Source: Anaerolineales bacterium UBA2232
GTDB taxonomy: Bacteria > Chloroflexota > Anaerolineae > UBA2200
Assembly (NCBI GenBank): GCA_002348045.1
Contig: DDYO01000221.1
Span: 6,530 to 23,072, forward strand
Reading direction: 5' to 3'
DNA length: 16,543 nucleotides
Shown here in pieces: positions 6,186-14,357 of the stretch. The notes beneath the pieces are model-generated. The model ran no database searches, was not told the DNA's origin, and saw nothing but the letters and a program-made list of their open reading frames with translations. Positions within the stretch are counted from its first letter, which is position 1; each line of letters begins with the position of its first letter. The position numbers and the translations under genes are program-made.

Positions 6186-7750
6186 TGGGGTACCTCCTCG
6201 TTTAGGCTGCGTAAGGTGAGCATGGCCGCCAGTTGTCCCGACATGGTGGAGCTGCTGTACCCGTGACAGCGCACCGAATAACCGCCGCAAAACTCGAGCC
6301 CGGCGATACGTTTGTCGTCGGCCATGGACATCAGGCGGGGGATCAGCGAATCCCACGGTTCCGGCTCATAGCCGTAGATCACACCACCGTGGGAACCGGT
6401 GTAGCGGGCAAAGGTGAGCGGTGTGGCCACCTCGATCTCTTCTATGTGCTCCTTGATCTTGGCTCCCGTGGCCTTTTCCAAGTCGGTGATCAAGTCCAGG
6501 GCAATCTGGTTCTTGACCCCCACATAGTCCTCCGCTTGCACACCGCTCCACACTTCAGGACAAAACAGGGTAGTGATGGATAGGATGGACGTCCCCGGCG
6601 GAGAGCAATCGGGGATGGCGTTGTTCAAGCAGCATACTGCCTGCACCTTGGGCGCCGCCAACCTCTTGAAGGTCTCGTACATGGCGTCGGTGTTCATGTT
6701 GGCGTAGACAAAGATGCTGTACTCGTGGATGCCCAGTTGTGCCAGGGTAGCGTCCAGGCCCAGGTAGACCACGAAACCCGCGACAGCACCGGCCCGAGCG
6801 TTACATTCCCGATAAGCTGTTTCTGGCACGTCGCGGGCCGGCTGCAGCAGGTGATTATATACGAGCGTAGGCGAGGCGTTGGAGATCACGTGACCTGTTG
6901 TGATGCGGTCACCCTGGGAAGTCATCACGCCTACCACCCGTCCATCCTCAGTGAGAATCTGCTCGACCCGGGTGTTGTACTCGACGTGACCGCCCAGCGC
7001 GCGAATGCGGGCCTCCAGGGCCGAGGTGAACTGGTGGGAGCGGTGGCGGGGGATGAACGCGCTATAGTTCAGGAACTTGTTCATCATCGCCGCATAGATG
7101 GTAAAGCTCTGCCGGCTAGTGGGCGGCCCGATGTAGGTCCACTGGGCATGGAGGATATCCTTGGCCCTGTCTGGCACCTTGAGGGCCCTGGACACCTGGT
7201 CCATGCTGTAGGGACAGGTGCGCAGGAAATTGCCGTACTGGTCCATCAGCACCTTGCGGTCGGGATTGCCCCTGGAGGCGGCCAGGTAGTTGAACGCCTC
7301 CCCTACCTCGTTCCACAGCTCGACCATCTGCGTTACAGAGGGGCGTGAGCCGGGAACGTACTTTTCCACGGCGTCGATGTACGCCTCCACCCCGTAGGGC
7401 AGGGTCACGTCCATCTCCTGGCCTGGGTCGGTCAGGATCATGCGGTACGCTTCGGGGATTTCCAGCCAGTCGACGTAAGCCCCCACCTCGTCCTCCAGGA
7501 ACTGGCGGACGCTCCCCTTTTTTGCAGGCCATCCAATGTCGGCGAACTCGTGCAGGGCGGCCTCGAACTCAAAGCGGCCTCTGACAAAGCTGGTGGCAAA
7601 GCCGCCTGGCAGGTTGTGCTGTTCCAGCAACAGCACCTTGACTCCTTTGGCCGCCAATTGAGCCGCCGCGGCCAAGCCGCCATTGCCGGCGCCGATCACG
7701 ACGCAGTCGTAAGAGCGGTGAATCTGCTGCGGTGCATGTGTTGCAGTCAT
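6182..7750 (-). CDS. FAD-dependent oxidoreductase, phytoene desaturase / CrtISO / retinol saturase-like
   Basis: This 522-residue flavoprotein belongs to the CrtI-type amine-oxidase superfamily, whose members desaturate, saturate or isomerise polyene or other hydrophobic substrates. The N-terminal dinucleotide fold is explicit: VVIGAGNGGLAAA (17-29) with G20-x-G22-x2-G25, then the acidic end of the second strand in LLLEQHNLPGGFATSF. The C-terminal FAD-contacting segment has FCGGYSVRCHGYSSSTMSG, close to the family's GG...GHG...SG pattern. The start is the ATG at 7750, with AGGAGG only 3 bases upstream; an in-frame TTG at 7774 has no convincing SD. The stop overlaps the reductase start, so the pair is almost surely co-translated. 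No other carotenoid gene is visible, so a carotenoid role is not shown. A saturase or isomerase fed by the reductase is the working idea. Confidence 0.9.
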   Translation of the reverse strand: MTATHAPQQIHRSYDCVVIGAGNGGLAAAAQLAAKGVKVLLLEQHNLPGGFATSFVRGRFEFEAALHEFADIGWPAKKGSVRQFLEDEVGAYVDWLEIPEAYRMILTDPGQEMDVTLPYGVEAYIDAVEKYVPGSRPSVTQMVELWNEVGEAFNYLAASRGNPDRKVLMDQYGNFLRTCPYSMDQVSRALKVPDRAKDILHAQWTYIGPPTSRQSFTIYAAMMNKFLNYSAFIPRHRSHQFTSALEARIRALGGHVEYNTRVEQILTEDGRVVGVMTSQGDRITTGHVISNASPTLVYNHLLQPARDVPETAYRECNARAGAVAGFVVYLGLDATLAQLGIHEYSIFVYANMNTDAMYETFKRLAAPKVQAVCCLNNAIPDCSPPGTSILSITTLFCPEVWSGVQAEDYVGVKNQIALDLITDLEKATGAKIKEHIEEIEVATPLTFARYTGSHGGVIYGYEPEPWDSLIPRLMSMADDKRIAGLEFCGGYSVRCHGYSSSTMSGQLAAMLTLRSLNEEVPQ

Positions 7751-7854
7751 ACCCCTCCTAGCTTGGTCCGGCAAATTCCCATCACGACCAGAGTCCTGCG
7801 ACTTGACAGGACCTGTTACTTTAACACCAAAATCCCTGCACTGCTACGCGGCTC

Positions 7855-9960
7855 TCACTCCGAGCGCCAATCCCACGCCCAGGCCACGCGGATGCGCACT
7901 CCCGGGTCAAACCGCTCGGCCCGCACACCCAGGTAGCGGCGGCCTCCGGTGACGTTGTTGGCCCAGACCACCTCAAAGTTATTGTCATAGCTCTCCGAAC
8001 GGATGATAATGGAGCCGTCGGGCATGCGCCAATCGAGATCGAGGTCCACTTGAGGCTGGCCAAAGTAGTTGGCGTAGCCAGGATCCACGCTCCAGACGAT
8101 CACACCCCGGCCTTTGGCCGCCACTGGCAGGTCAATGGGAATGTATGTGTATCCCCGAGAGTCAAAGTTCGCCACCGTCCACTCCCCTGCACCCCAGTGA
8201 CGCAGCCGCGCGACGTACATCGCTTCATAAAGATCAACTCCACCCGCCCCATCGCGGCCGCCCATCGCCCAATCACCCGGGTTGTTATCCTCAATGTTGT
8301 TCCAGGCGCTCGCCATCAGGATGGCCTTGACGGCTTCAGGCCAGGCGTACAACTCAGGAGTCTGCTGCATCAACAAGGCAACGCCGCCGGCCACCATGGG
8401 TGAAGCATAACTGGTGCCGTTGCCGCACGAGCCCACCCATGGAGAGCGGGTGATGGTGGCATATATACCTACTCCAGGCGCGGCCAGTTCCGGCTTTTCC
8501 CGGTCGCCATGGGCCGACCCACAGTCTTTGTAGCTGGAGAACGCCGCCATCCTATCATCCGACCATCGCTCGGTGTTGCGGTCATCATAGGCACCGACGC
8601 TGATCATGTTATAGGCGTAAGCCGGGTGGCGCAGGAAACCGTGCTCGTCACCCTCATTTCCAGCCGCGAAACAGACCGTGACGCGGTGCAAGTTGATCAG
8701 GCTGTCCCAATACTTCTCCTGATCGTTCATGCGCTCTCGACCACTCGGATCGTCCGTGTAGATATAGGCAGATGTTCCCCAGCTGTTGTTCAGAACCCTG
8801 GCGCCCCAGGCGATAGCCCGCTCCGCCGCGCTGCGCAATTGGCTGATGTTCCCGCCCGTGGCGCCGCCGACCCGTACCTGTGCGCCATACCCAATTCCCC
8901 GATAGTCTCCGTGACGTCCGCGTATCATGCCCAACACGGCGGTTCCGTGCGAGGCTGCCTCGCTGGGCGCGTTTTCCTCATCCTGAATCACCCCGCGCAG
9001 GTAGGGGTTGCTAACCTCGGCCCGTCCGCCCACCTCAATTACGCCTACTTTGACGCCCAGCCCACTGTAACCCTCATCCCACACCCAGTTGGCGTTGGTG
9101 GCCTTGCTGGCCACGTCCATAGCGTTCTGGGCCGGCCGCAGCAGGTCAATGGACGTCACTGTTGGCAGTTGTTCCACTGTCAGGATGGCTGAACGGGACA
9201 GAGTGGCATGCACGAACGGAACGTACGCGCTGGCATAGTCCACTATCCATCCCTGTCCCACCAGGTATGCACACAGGGGAGACACGGTCGCCGCGACCTG
9301 CGTCTGCACGCGCTTGCTCTCCCGGTCAAGGGTCGCCAAAATCTGCCCACTGGAGGGCACTAGGCCGAGGCTACCTGGGCGGTCCAGATCCCCGCTTAAC
9401 TGCGCCACACAGCTTTCCTTATCTGTGCTCTGGGCACCCAGCGCGTGGGGAACGGAGCTTAACCAGATGGGGCGGTCTTCCACCACCTCAAGGGCGGGCA
9501 TAGCAAGCCAGATGGCCACCGGGAATTCCTGTTCCGATTCAGGGCCAAGGCTACTGACTACTGCGTGCAGGGCAGGATCCAACTTGCCGTACTTGTCACG
9601 ACGGGCCTGCTCCTCGCGCTCCTCAGCCATCTGAGCATCTGCCATTCGCCCCACAGCATCAAACGAGACTGACCCGAATCGACCATCAAGGAAGTTGGTG
9701 ATTTTGGCATGGTACAACACCTGCTCTGTCAGTGGATAATACGAGGTGGTGACTTGGCCGATCATCAAATCCTCGATAGGCCCCAGGCCCGCGCCTTCGA
9801 CCATCTCATGGAATTCCCGTACTCCAACGGTCGCGGGGAGACCCAACGAGGTCGCTTGCGGTCGCCCCGCCTGGTCGGCCCAGCCGAGCGAACAAGGCCA
9901 CAGGAAGCCAATCACGATAGCCGCAACGAGAGCTCGCGCAATCCTTCTGCTCGCCATCAT
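7855..9960 (-). CDS. secreted subtilisin-like (S8) serine protease with Glu at the Asp position
   Basis: This is a 701-residue exported protein from the ATG at 9960. A tandem ATG at 9957 is also possible; the SD is weak (GGTGG). A signal peptide covers about residues 1-27 (basic n-region, core ALVAAIVIGFLW). A ~290-residue prodomain-like region follows. The S8 domain spans about 295-585: H338 in ASHGTAV, oxyanion N435 in FAAGNEG and S517 in GNGTSYASP are all present. The strand that normally reads V-I-D-T/S-G reads GVIEVGG, putting E309 at the catalytic Asp position. A C-terminal beta-rich domain (about 590-701) ends the protein. It lies 35 bases after the propeller gene and probably shares its transcript; its exported substrate might be that protein, but nothing proves it. 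Confidence 0.93.
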   Translation of the reverse strand: MMASRRIARALVAAIVIGFLWPCSLGWADQAGRPQATSLGLPATVGVREFHEMVEGAGLGPIEDLMIGQVTTSYYPLTEQVLYHAKITNFLDGRFGSVSFDAVGRMADAQMAEEREEQARRDKYGKLDPALHAVVSSLGPESEQEFPVAIWLAMPALEVVEDRPIWLSSVPHALGAQSTDKESCVAQLSGDLDRPGSLGLVPSSGQILATLDRESKRVQTQVAATVSPLCAYLVGQGWIVDYASAYVPFVHATLSRSAILTVEQLPTVTSIDLLRPAQNAMDVASKATNANWVWDEGYSGLGVKVGVIEVGGRAEVSNPYLRGVIQDEENAPSEAASHGTAVLGMIRGRHGDYRGIGYGAQVRVGGATGGNISQLRSAAERAIAWGARVLNNSWGTSAYIYTDDPSGRERMNDQEKYWDSLINLHRVTVCFAAGNEGDEHGFLRHPAYAYNMISVGAYDDRNTERWSDDRMAAFSSYKDCGSAHGDREKPELAAPGVGIYATITRSPWVGSCGNGTSYASPMVAGGVALLMQQTPELYAWPEAVKAILMASAWNNIEDNNPGDWAMGGRDGAGGVDLYEAMYVARLRHWGAGEWTVANFDSRGYTYIPIDLPVAAKGRGVIVWSVDPGYANYFGQPQVDLDLDWRMPDGSIIIRSESYDNNFEVVWANNVTGGRRYLGVRAERFDPGVRIRVAWAWDWRSE

Positions 9961-9995
9961 TCCACCCCCATCTTCTACAGGGTCAACTCTCCCGC

Positions 9996-12143
9996 TCAAC
10001 GCCGCTTGTGCGCTGGGGGCAAGCGCGTCCTTTCGACCCCACCCAAGGCTGGCTGAGCGACTATCATTTGACTCACGGCTCCTGCCTGTCGGTTTCGCAC
10101 TACCAGAGGCAGCATATTGCCGTACGCCGGGTACCTCCATCCTCCGGCCAGGGTGGCGGCAAGTACCAGCCCATCCCGGCCATAATCCGGTGAAGGTGTC
10201 ACCATCCAGATGCCCTGTTGTTGCCCAATCAACCCCGCCCCCAATGGGTTCCAGGAATTTCCCTGGTCAGAGGACAGCAAGACCCCACGCGCACTGGTGC
10301 CGGCGAACATTCGCCGGTCAGAGGCATAGTTTGGAGAAAACGCCCACCACCACACAGTCGTGTCCGCGCTATCCATCGGAAGTTGGGTCCACCGTAATCC
10401 ACCGTCCGTCGAACGTAGCGCCACGGGCATTTCGCTGGTGTTTTGACCCGCAGCCAGAACCGTCCGGTCCTGCCCGTAGTTGGGCGAAACGGCCACAGTC
10501 CAGATCTCATAGCCGGTCAGTTGATCGCCACTGGCCGCCCAGCTTTGGCCACCATCCGTAGAGCGGTACACACCACCATCCACCGTACCCGCAAAGACTG
10601 TCCGATCAGTGCTAAAGCGCGGTGATGCAGCCAGCACCCACATGTGCCGATGTTCTAGTCCCGTGTTCGAGTACTGCCACGTGGCGCCGCCGTTAGTAGA
10701 GCGCAGGACCCCCTGCCCGTCGGTGGCGGCCAGCGCAGTTCTGTGAGAAGAGAATCCCTGGGGGGCAATCACGTTGAGCACCATCGGCTGCTCGGTACTT
10801 GGCGTCGTAGCCCGTGTCCAGGAGTTGCCCCTGTCAGTCGAGATTGAGATTCCCTCCGAAGTGCCGGCAAGTACCGTTCCATCACCGCGATAGTCCGGCG
10901 AGACCGCCAGGGACCACACGCCTTCGGGATCACCGCTCGAGCCTGGTCCAACCGCTACCCAGGAGCTACCGCCATTCATCGAACGGTAGCTACCCACGGC
11001 GGTGCCCAGGAAGATGGTGCGGTCGCTGGCAAAGTCGGGGGAGAAGTGTGCTGCATACGTCTCCAGGTTGAAGAGACCTTCGTTAATGGCCGACCACGTC
11101 TGTCCCCGATTCGTAGAGCGGTAGATGCCCCTTCCTTCGGTTCCCACCAGGATTGTTCCGTCCCAGGCGTAGGTGGGCGATAAGGCCAGAGCCCAGGCCA
11201 GAGGGTCTGCCATGCCGGTGCTACTGCTCACCCAGGAGTTGCCCCCGTTTGTGGAAATGTACACGCCGCTGCCCCCAGTGATGGCCACCAGGGTTCGATC
11301 TTGCGCATAGTTGGGCGAGATTGCCAGGTTCCACACCATAGCCAGCCCCATCCCTTGACGGGCCGGGAGCCAGTTCTGGCCTCCATCTAGTGACCGAAAT
11401 ACGCCATCGCCGCCGCTAGCCAGGAACACCGTACGATCCTGAGCATAGAGGGGTGATGGAACGATCGCCCAGACGTCAAGAATCGTCAGACCGCGGGACG
11501 CCTTCTGCCATGAGGATCCCCCGTCCGAGGACCGATAGACACCGACATTGGCCAATGCCACCCAAACAGTATGATCCACGGCATAGGCTGGGGAGATCGC
11601 GATCGCGTAGGCCACTTCTTCAGGCAAGCCGACATTCGCCTCCACCCACGTCAGACCGCGGTCCTGGGACCGCAGCACGCGGTAGTCCGTAGCAGCAAAG
11701 ATCGTTGCGTCATTGCCATAGGCAGGGGACACTGCCAGCGAGTACACCGCTGCATCGTCGTACGGCCCTGGCACGGGCGCCCACGAGTAGCCGCCATTGC
11801 GCGTGACAAAGACGCCTGCTTCCCGGGTCCCCGCGAAGGCAGTCAGGCTTGTGGCAAAGTCAGGGGCTATCCCCAGCGACCATACCGAGTCCCACATGAC
11901 GTCACCTGCCGCTGGGCTCCAGTTCAATCCGCCATCCCGAGACACAAAGATGCCGTTGCCGGTAGCCGCAACGACCGTGCGATCCTGTGGGAAGGCTGGG
12001 GAGTAGGCCAGGGCACTGACCAGGCCGCCAGTGGGACCTGAATGAATCCAGCGGCCGGCATCAGCTTGAGCCGACGGTGCGTTGATCACTAGAGACAGGA
12101 TACAGAGGAGTAGGACAGTCTGGGGCGCGCAATGCTTCTGCAT
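9996..12143 (-). CDS. secreted Asp-box (BNR/sortilin-like) beta-propeller protein, 13 repeats
   Basis: This 715-residue exported protein starts at an ATG with GGGAGG 7 bases upstream. The signal peptide is about residues 1-27 (TVLLLCILSLVI, then APSAQA). Nearly all the rest consists of 13 Asp-box motifs of form S/T-x-D/N-x-G-x-x-W (SRDGGLNW, TRNGGYSW, SQDRGLTW, SSDGGSSW and so on) spaced about 45-55 residues apart. Each is preceded by a strand of type SPxYxxDRTVFAGT. Such repeats build beta-propellers like those of sialidases, sortilin/Vps10 and the YCF48/HCF136 family. No sialidase catalytic residues can be assigned. The chain ends with MLPLVVRNR and a further basic tail; I associate LPLVxRN endings with exported Chloroflexota proteins. 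The likely role is extracellular binding or scaffolding. It heads the minus-strand operon. Confidence 0.9.
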   Translation of the reverse strand: MQKHCAPQTVLLLCILSLVINAPSAQADAGRWIHSGPTGGLVSALAYSPAFPQDRTVVAATGNGIFVSRDGGLNWSPAAGDVMWDSVWSLGIAPDFATSLTAFAGTREAGVFVTRNGGYSWAPVPGPYDDAAVYSLAVSPAYGNDATIFAATDYRVLRSQDRGLTWVEANVGLPEEVAYAIAISPAYAVDHTVWVALANVGVYRSSDGGSSWQKASRGLTILDVWAIVPSPLYAQDRTVFLASGGDGVFRSLDGGQNWLPARQGMGLAMVWNLAISPNYAQDRTLVAITGGSGVYISTNGGNSWVSSSTGMADPLAWALALSPTYAWDGTILVGTEGRGIYRSTNRGQTWSAINEGLFNLETYAAHFSPDFASDRTIFLGTAVGSYRSMNGGSSWVAVGPGSSGDPEGVWSLAVSPDYRGDGTVLAGTSEGISISTDRGNSWTRATTPSTEQPMVLNVIAPQGFSSHRTALAATDGQGVLRSTNGGATWQYSNTGLEHRHMWVLAASPRFSTDRTVFAGTVDGGVYRSTDGGQSWAASGDQLTGYEIWTVAVSPNYGQDRTVLAAGQNTSEMPVALRSTDGGLRWTQLPMDSADTTVWWWAFSPNYASDRRMFAGTSARGVLLSSDQGNSWNPLGAGLIGQQQGIWMVTPSPDYGRDGLVLAATLAGGWRYPAYGNMLPLVVRNRQAGAVSQMIVAQPALGGVERTRLPPAHKRR

Positions 12144-12188
12144 GGGTTAACCTCCCGCAGTGCCTGTAGCGGCATTGACCACGTACCC

Positions 12189-12216
12189 AGTATACGAGGA
12201 GCACTTGACGCAGCAA
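12189..12216 (-). promoter_or_regulatory. candidate promoter of the propeller-protease operon
   Basis: The minus strand has TTGCTG (12216-12211), a 16-base spacer and TATACT (12194-12189). Transcription would start near 12182, about 40 bases before the propeller ATG at 12143. It lies in the divergent spacer shared with the phosphate transporter gene. Confidence 0.55.
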
Positions 12217-12320
12217 AACATGATCAGATCCATGGAGGTACAGGGCTCCGCGGGAGATTCAGACTGCAGTCGATGGTCCCACATACCGGTCCGACTGGTG
12301 AGATGAACGGCCATGAGGAC

Positions 12321-12348
12321 TTGTCTTCAGGTCAGAGCGATGTAGAAT
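12321..12348 (+). promoter_or_regulatory. candidate promoter of the Na+/phosphate transporter gene
   Basis: TTGTCT (12321-12326), a 16-base spacer and TAGAAT (12343-12348), the latter preceded by TG as in extended -10 boxes. This would give a leader of about 85 bases before the ATG at 12440. The rest of the 12144-12439 spacer shows nothing else I can name. Confidence 0.4.
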
Positions 12349-12439
12349 GCTAGCCGGCGTTCTGTAGTGCAAGTCGGCATTCGTGCGCCCGAACAGATTC
12401 AGTTGCACTGCGCAAGGGCGGCACCGGTGGAGAAAGCGT

Positions 12440-14044
12440 ATGAGTTGGGCGAGCCTGATTCAGGTCCTTGGTGGCTTGGCCTTGCTGCTCTATGGTATCG
12501 AGGTCCTCAGCGATGGCATGGAGCAGCTGGCAGGCAGGCAGATTCAGGTTTGGTTGGAGCGCATGACCGACCGACCCCTCAAAGCTGCCATCTTTGGCTT
12601 TGGGGCCACGTCGATTTTGCAGAGCAGCAGTCTGCTCATGGTTACCATGATTGGACTGATCAACGCGAGGCTGTTCACCCTGGAGCAGGCTGTAGGCGTG
12701 ATGATGGGCCAGGAGATTGGCACCACCCTGACTGGGCAGCTCATGTCCCTGGACATCGGCAAGTACCTTTTGGCGGCTCTGATTGTCGGCTACGCCCTCT
12801 ATGAGTTCGGCGGAGAGCGACACTGGCGCGCGCTGGGGCAAGCGCTGTTCGGTATTGGCCTCGTCTTCCTCAGTCTGGATACGATGAAATCCGGGATCAA
12901 GCCTTTGACAGCGGAACCCTCGGTCTGCTCCTGGTTAATCGCCATGGGCCGTGCGCCCGCTCTGGGTATCGCCGCAGGCACGCTCCTCACTGCGGTCATC
13001 CAGAGTAGCTCGGCCATGACCGGTCTGACCATTGCCCTGGGCCTAGCCCAGGCAATCACGCTTCCCGGCGCCATCTCCCTGATCCTGGGTGCCAACATCG
13101 GCACTTGTGTCACGGGGTTAGTCGCTTCCCTCCGCTCATGCACTTCATCACGTCGGGCTTCGCTGGCCCAAATCGTCATCAACCTCTTCGGCGTTGCGCT
13201 GTTCGTGCCATTCATCACGCCTTTCTCCAATCTGATCGCCCGGACTTCCAACGACCTGGGACGGCAGATTGCTAACGCGCACAGTGTCTTTAACGTGGCA
13301 GTCAGTGTCTTGCTGTTTCCTTTTGTGCCCCTCATCGTCCGCATTGCCAGGGCTGCGATTCCCGGCCAAGACGTGGCACCCGACAGGCTGACCAAGTACT
13401 TGGACGATAACCTCCGACAAGTCCCCTCCATCGCCTTGAGCCAGGCCGGCAAGGAGGTCATCCGCCTGGGCAAGATGGTAGGCGAGATGCTGGAGTGGAG
13501 CCGGGTTGCACTGCTGGACCTCGATGAGGAATCCATTCGCAAGGTTCTGGAACGCGAACGTGAAGAGATTGACCCACTGACCAGGACCGTCGAGGGCTTC
13601 CTTGACAGTCTTCTCAGCAGTCATCTGAACGACATGGAGCGACAGCGTTGCATCCAACTCAAGCACCTCATTACTGACATTGAACGTGTCGCTGACATGG
13701 CCGAGAACCTGGCGCAGGCTGGTCAGGAGCGCATTCGTGAGGGAATTCCGTTCAGTCCGCAAGCAGTAGAGGAAATCCAGCAGCTTCATGACCTTGTCGT
13801 CCTGGTTTGGCACGCCGCGGTCAAGGCCGTGGAAACGGGCAGCAAGTCCATCGCGCAGACCGTGAAAGACGATGAGGAGAAGATTGACATCCTCGAATGG
13901 GGCTTTCGAGAGTCACACAAACAGCGCCTGGAGCAGGGCATCTGTACCCCCAAGGCCGAGATCCTCTTCATTGAAACCCTGCGCAACCTGGAGCGCATCG
14001 GTGACCATGCTGATAACCTTGGGATCAGCGTGCTTAGAAGCTAG
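12440..14044 (+). CDS. Na+/phosphate cotransporter (NptA/YjbB-like) with PhoU-like C-terminal domain
   Basis: This 534-residue inner-membrane protein imports or exports phosphate coupled to sodium. The two inverted Na_Pi_cotrans repeats are clear: Q61SSS64 in TSILQSSSLL with IGTTLTG (93-99), and Q188SSS191 in TAVIQSSSAM with GANIGTCVTG (217-226). Hydrophobic segments fill residues 5-330. From about 340 the protein is a soluble helical PhoU-like domain (ALSQAGKEVIRLGKMVGEML, later LRNLERIGDHADNLG), which is commonly fused to this transporter. I chose the ATG at 12440 because GGTGGAG lies 7 bases upstream and the hydrophobic N-terminus starts there; an in-frame ATG at 12383 adds 19 basic residues without an SD. 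It diverges from the propeller operon. The next small ORF begins only 11 bases after its stop. Confidence 0.94.
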   Translation: MSWASLIQVLGGLALLLYGIEVLSDGMEQLAGRQIQVWLERMTDRPLKAAIFGFGATSILQSSSLLMVTMIGLINARLFTLEQAVGVMMGQEIGTTLTGQLMSLDIGKYLLAALIVGYALYEFGGERHWRALGQALFGIGLVFLSLDTMKSGIKPLTAEPSVCSWLIAMGRAPALGIAAGTLLTAVIQSSSAMTGLTIALGLAQAITLPGAISLILGANIGTCVTGLVASLRSCTSSRRASLAQIVINLFGVALFVPFITPFSNLIARTSNDLGRQIANAHSVFNVAVSVLLFPFVPLIVRIARAAIPGQDVAPDRLTKYLDDNLRQVPSIALSQAGKEVIRLGKMVGEMLEWSRVALLDLDEESIRKVLEREREEIDPLTRTVEGFLDSLLSSHLNDMERQRCIQLKHLITDIERVADMAENLAQAGQERIREGIPFSPQAVEEIQQLHDLVVLVWHAAVKAVETGSKSIAQTVKDDEEKIDILEWGFRESHKQRLEQGICTPKAEILFIETLRNLERIGDHADNLGISVLRS

Positions 14045-14055
14045 AGGGAGGCACG

Positions 14056-14259
14056 ATGATGTGCGACCCGATCACGTCGGACCCACCTCTGGTTGACCTG
14101 GAATCTCCAGCGACCCTGATTCCCGTAGCGTTCGACAGCCACGGGAATCAGGTCATCGGAAATCCGCTCGTTGCTCAGGGGCGAGGGCCCCATCCAATCA
14201 CTCTGCTGCTCCATGGCTTACCTGGCGTCGTCGCCTGGCATGCCAAGCTGCGCCATTGA
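14056..14259 (+). pseudogene. N-terminal fragment of an alpha/beta-hydrolase
   Basis: This 67-codon frame starts at ATG with GGGAGG 4 bases upstream. It reads like the beginning of a dienelactone-hydrolase or S9-like alpha/beta-hydrolase: VAFDSHGNQVIGNPLVA, then GRGPHPITLLLHGLPG, which is the strand plus HG(L/F)PG oxyanion loop of that fold. The frame stops 15 residues later, with no nucleophile elbow (GxSxG) or catalytic Asp/His. I could not follow the homology in the other frames up to 14357. It is most simply a truncated gene whose promoter-proximal end survives. A genuine 67-residue peptide is less likely. It is nearly contiguous with the transporter gene and precedes the phosphatase-like gene. 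Confidence 0.6.
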
Positions 14260-14347
14260 TACCAGCGCGGTGGCGAAAGTGCCCGACCGTACCACCAGCA
14301 CAACTGCGCCAGGGGCACGTCGGCCTATGGTCCGGCTACCCCATCAT

Positions 14348-14355
14348 GGAGGTGA
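14348..14355 (+). promoter_or_regulatory. Shine-Dalgarno GGAGGTGA before a TTG start
   Basis: The full anti-16S complement GGAGGTGA ends 2 bases before an in-frame TTG at 14358; counted from GGAGG the spacer is 5 bases. It is the strongest translation signal for the following long open frame, whose other starts (ATG 14346, GTG 14388, ATG 14418) lack a good SD. Confidence 0.6.
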
Positions 14356-14357
14356 TA

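Noticed and set aside
6186..6356. Longer start for the reductase at 6356
   Set aside because: The extra 57 codons lie wholly inside the flavoprotein gene; the ATG at 6185 has a strong SD and overlaps the upstream stop.
7803..7808. TTGACA on the plus strand as a -35 box
   Set aside because: No -10 box at usable spacing and no plus-strand gene downstream.
9961..10140. Longer start for the protease at 10140
   Set aside because: It overlaps the propeller gene and would bury a clear signal peptide 60 residues inside the protein.
12799..13542. 247-codon minus-strand frame opposite the phosphate transporter
   Set aside because: It is antisense to a well-supported transporter, Arg/Ser/Met-rich, and has no recognisable domain.
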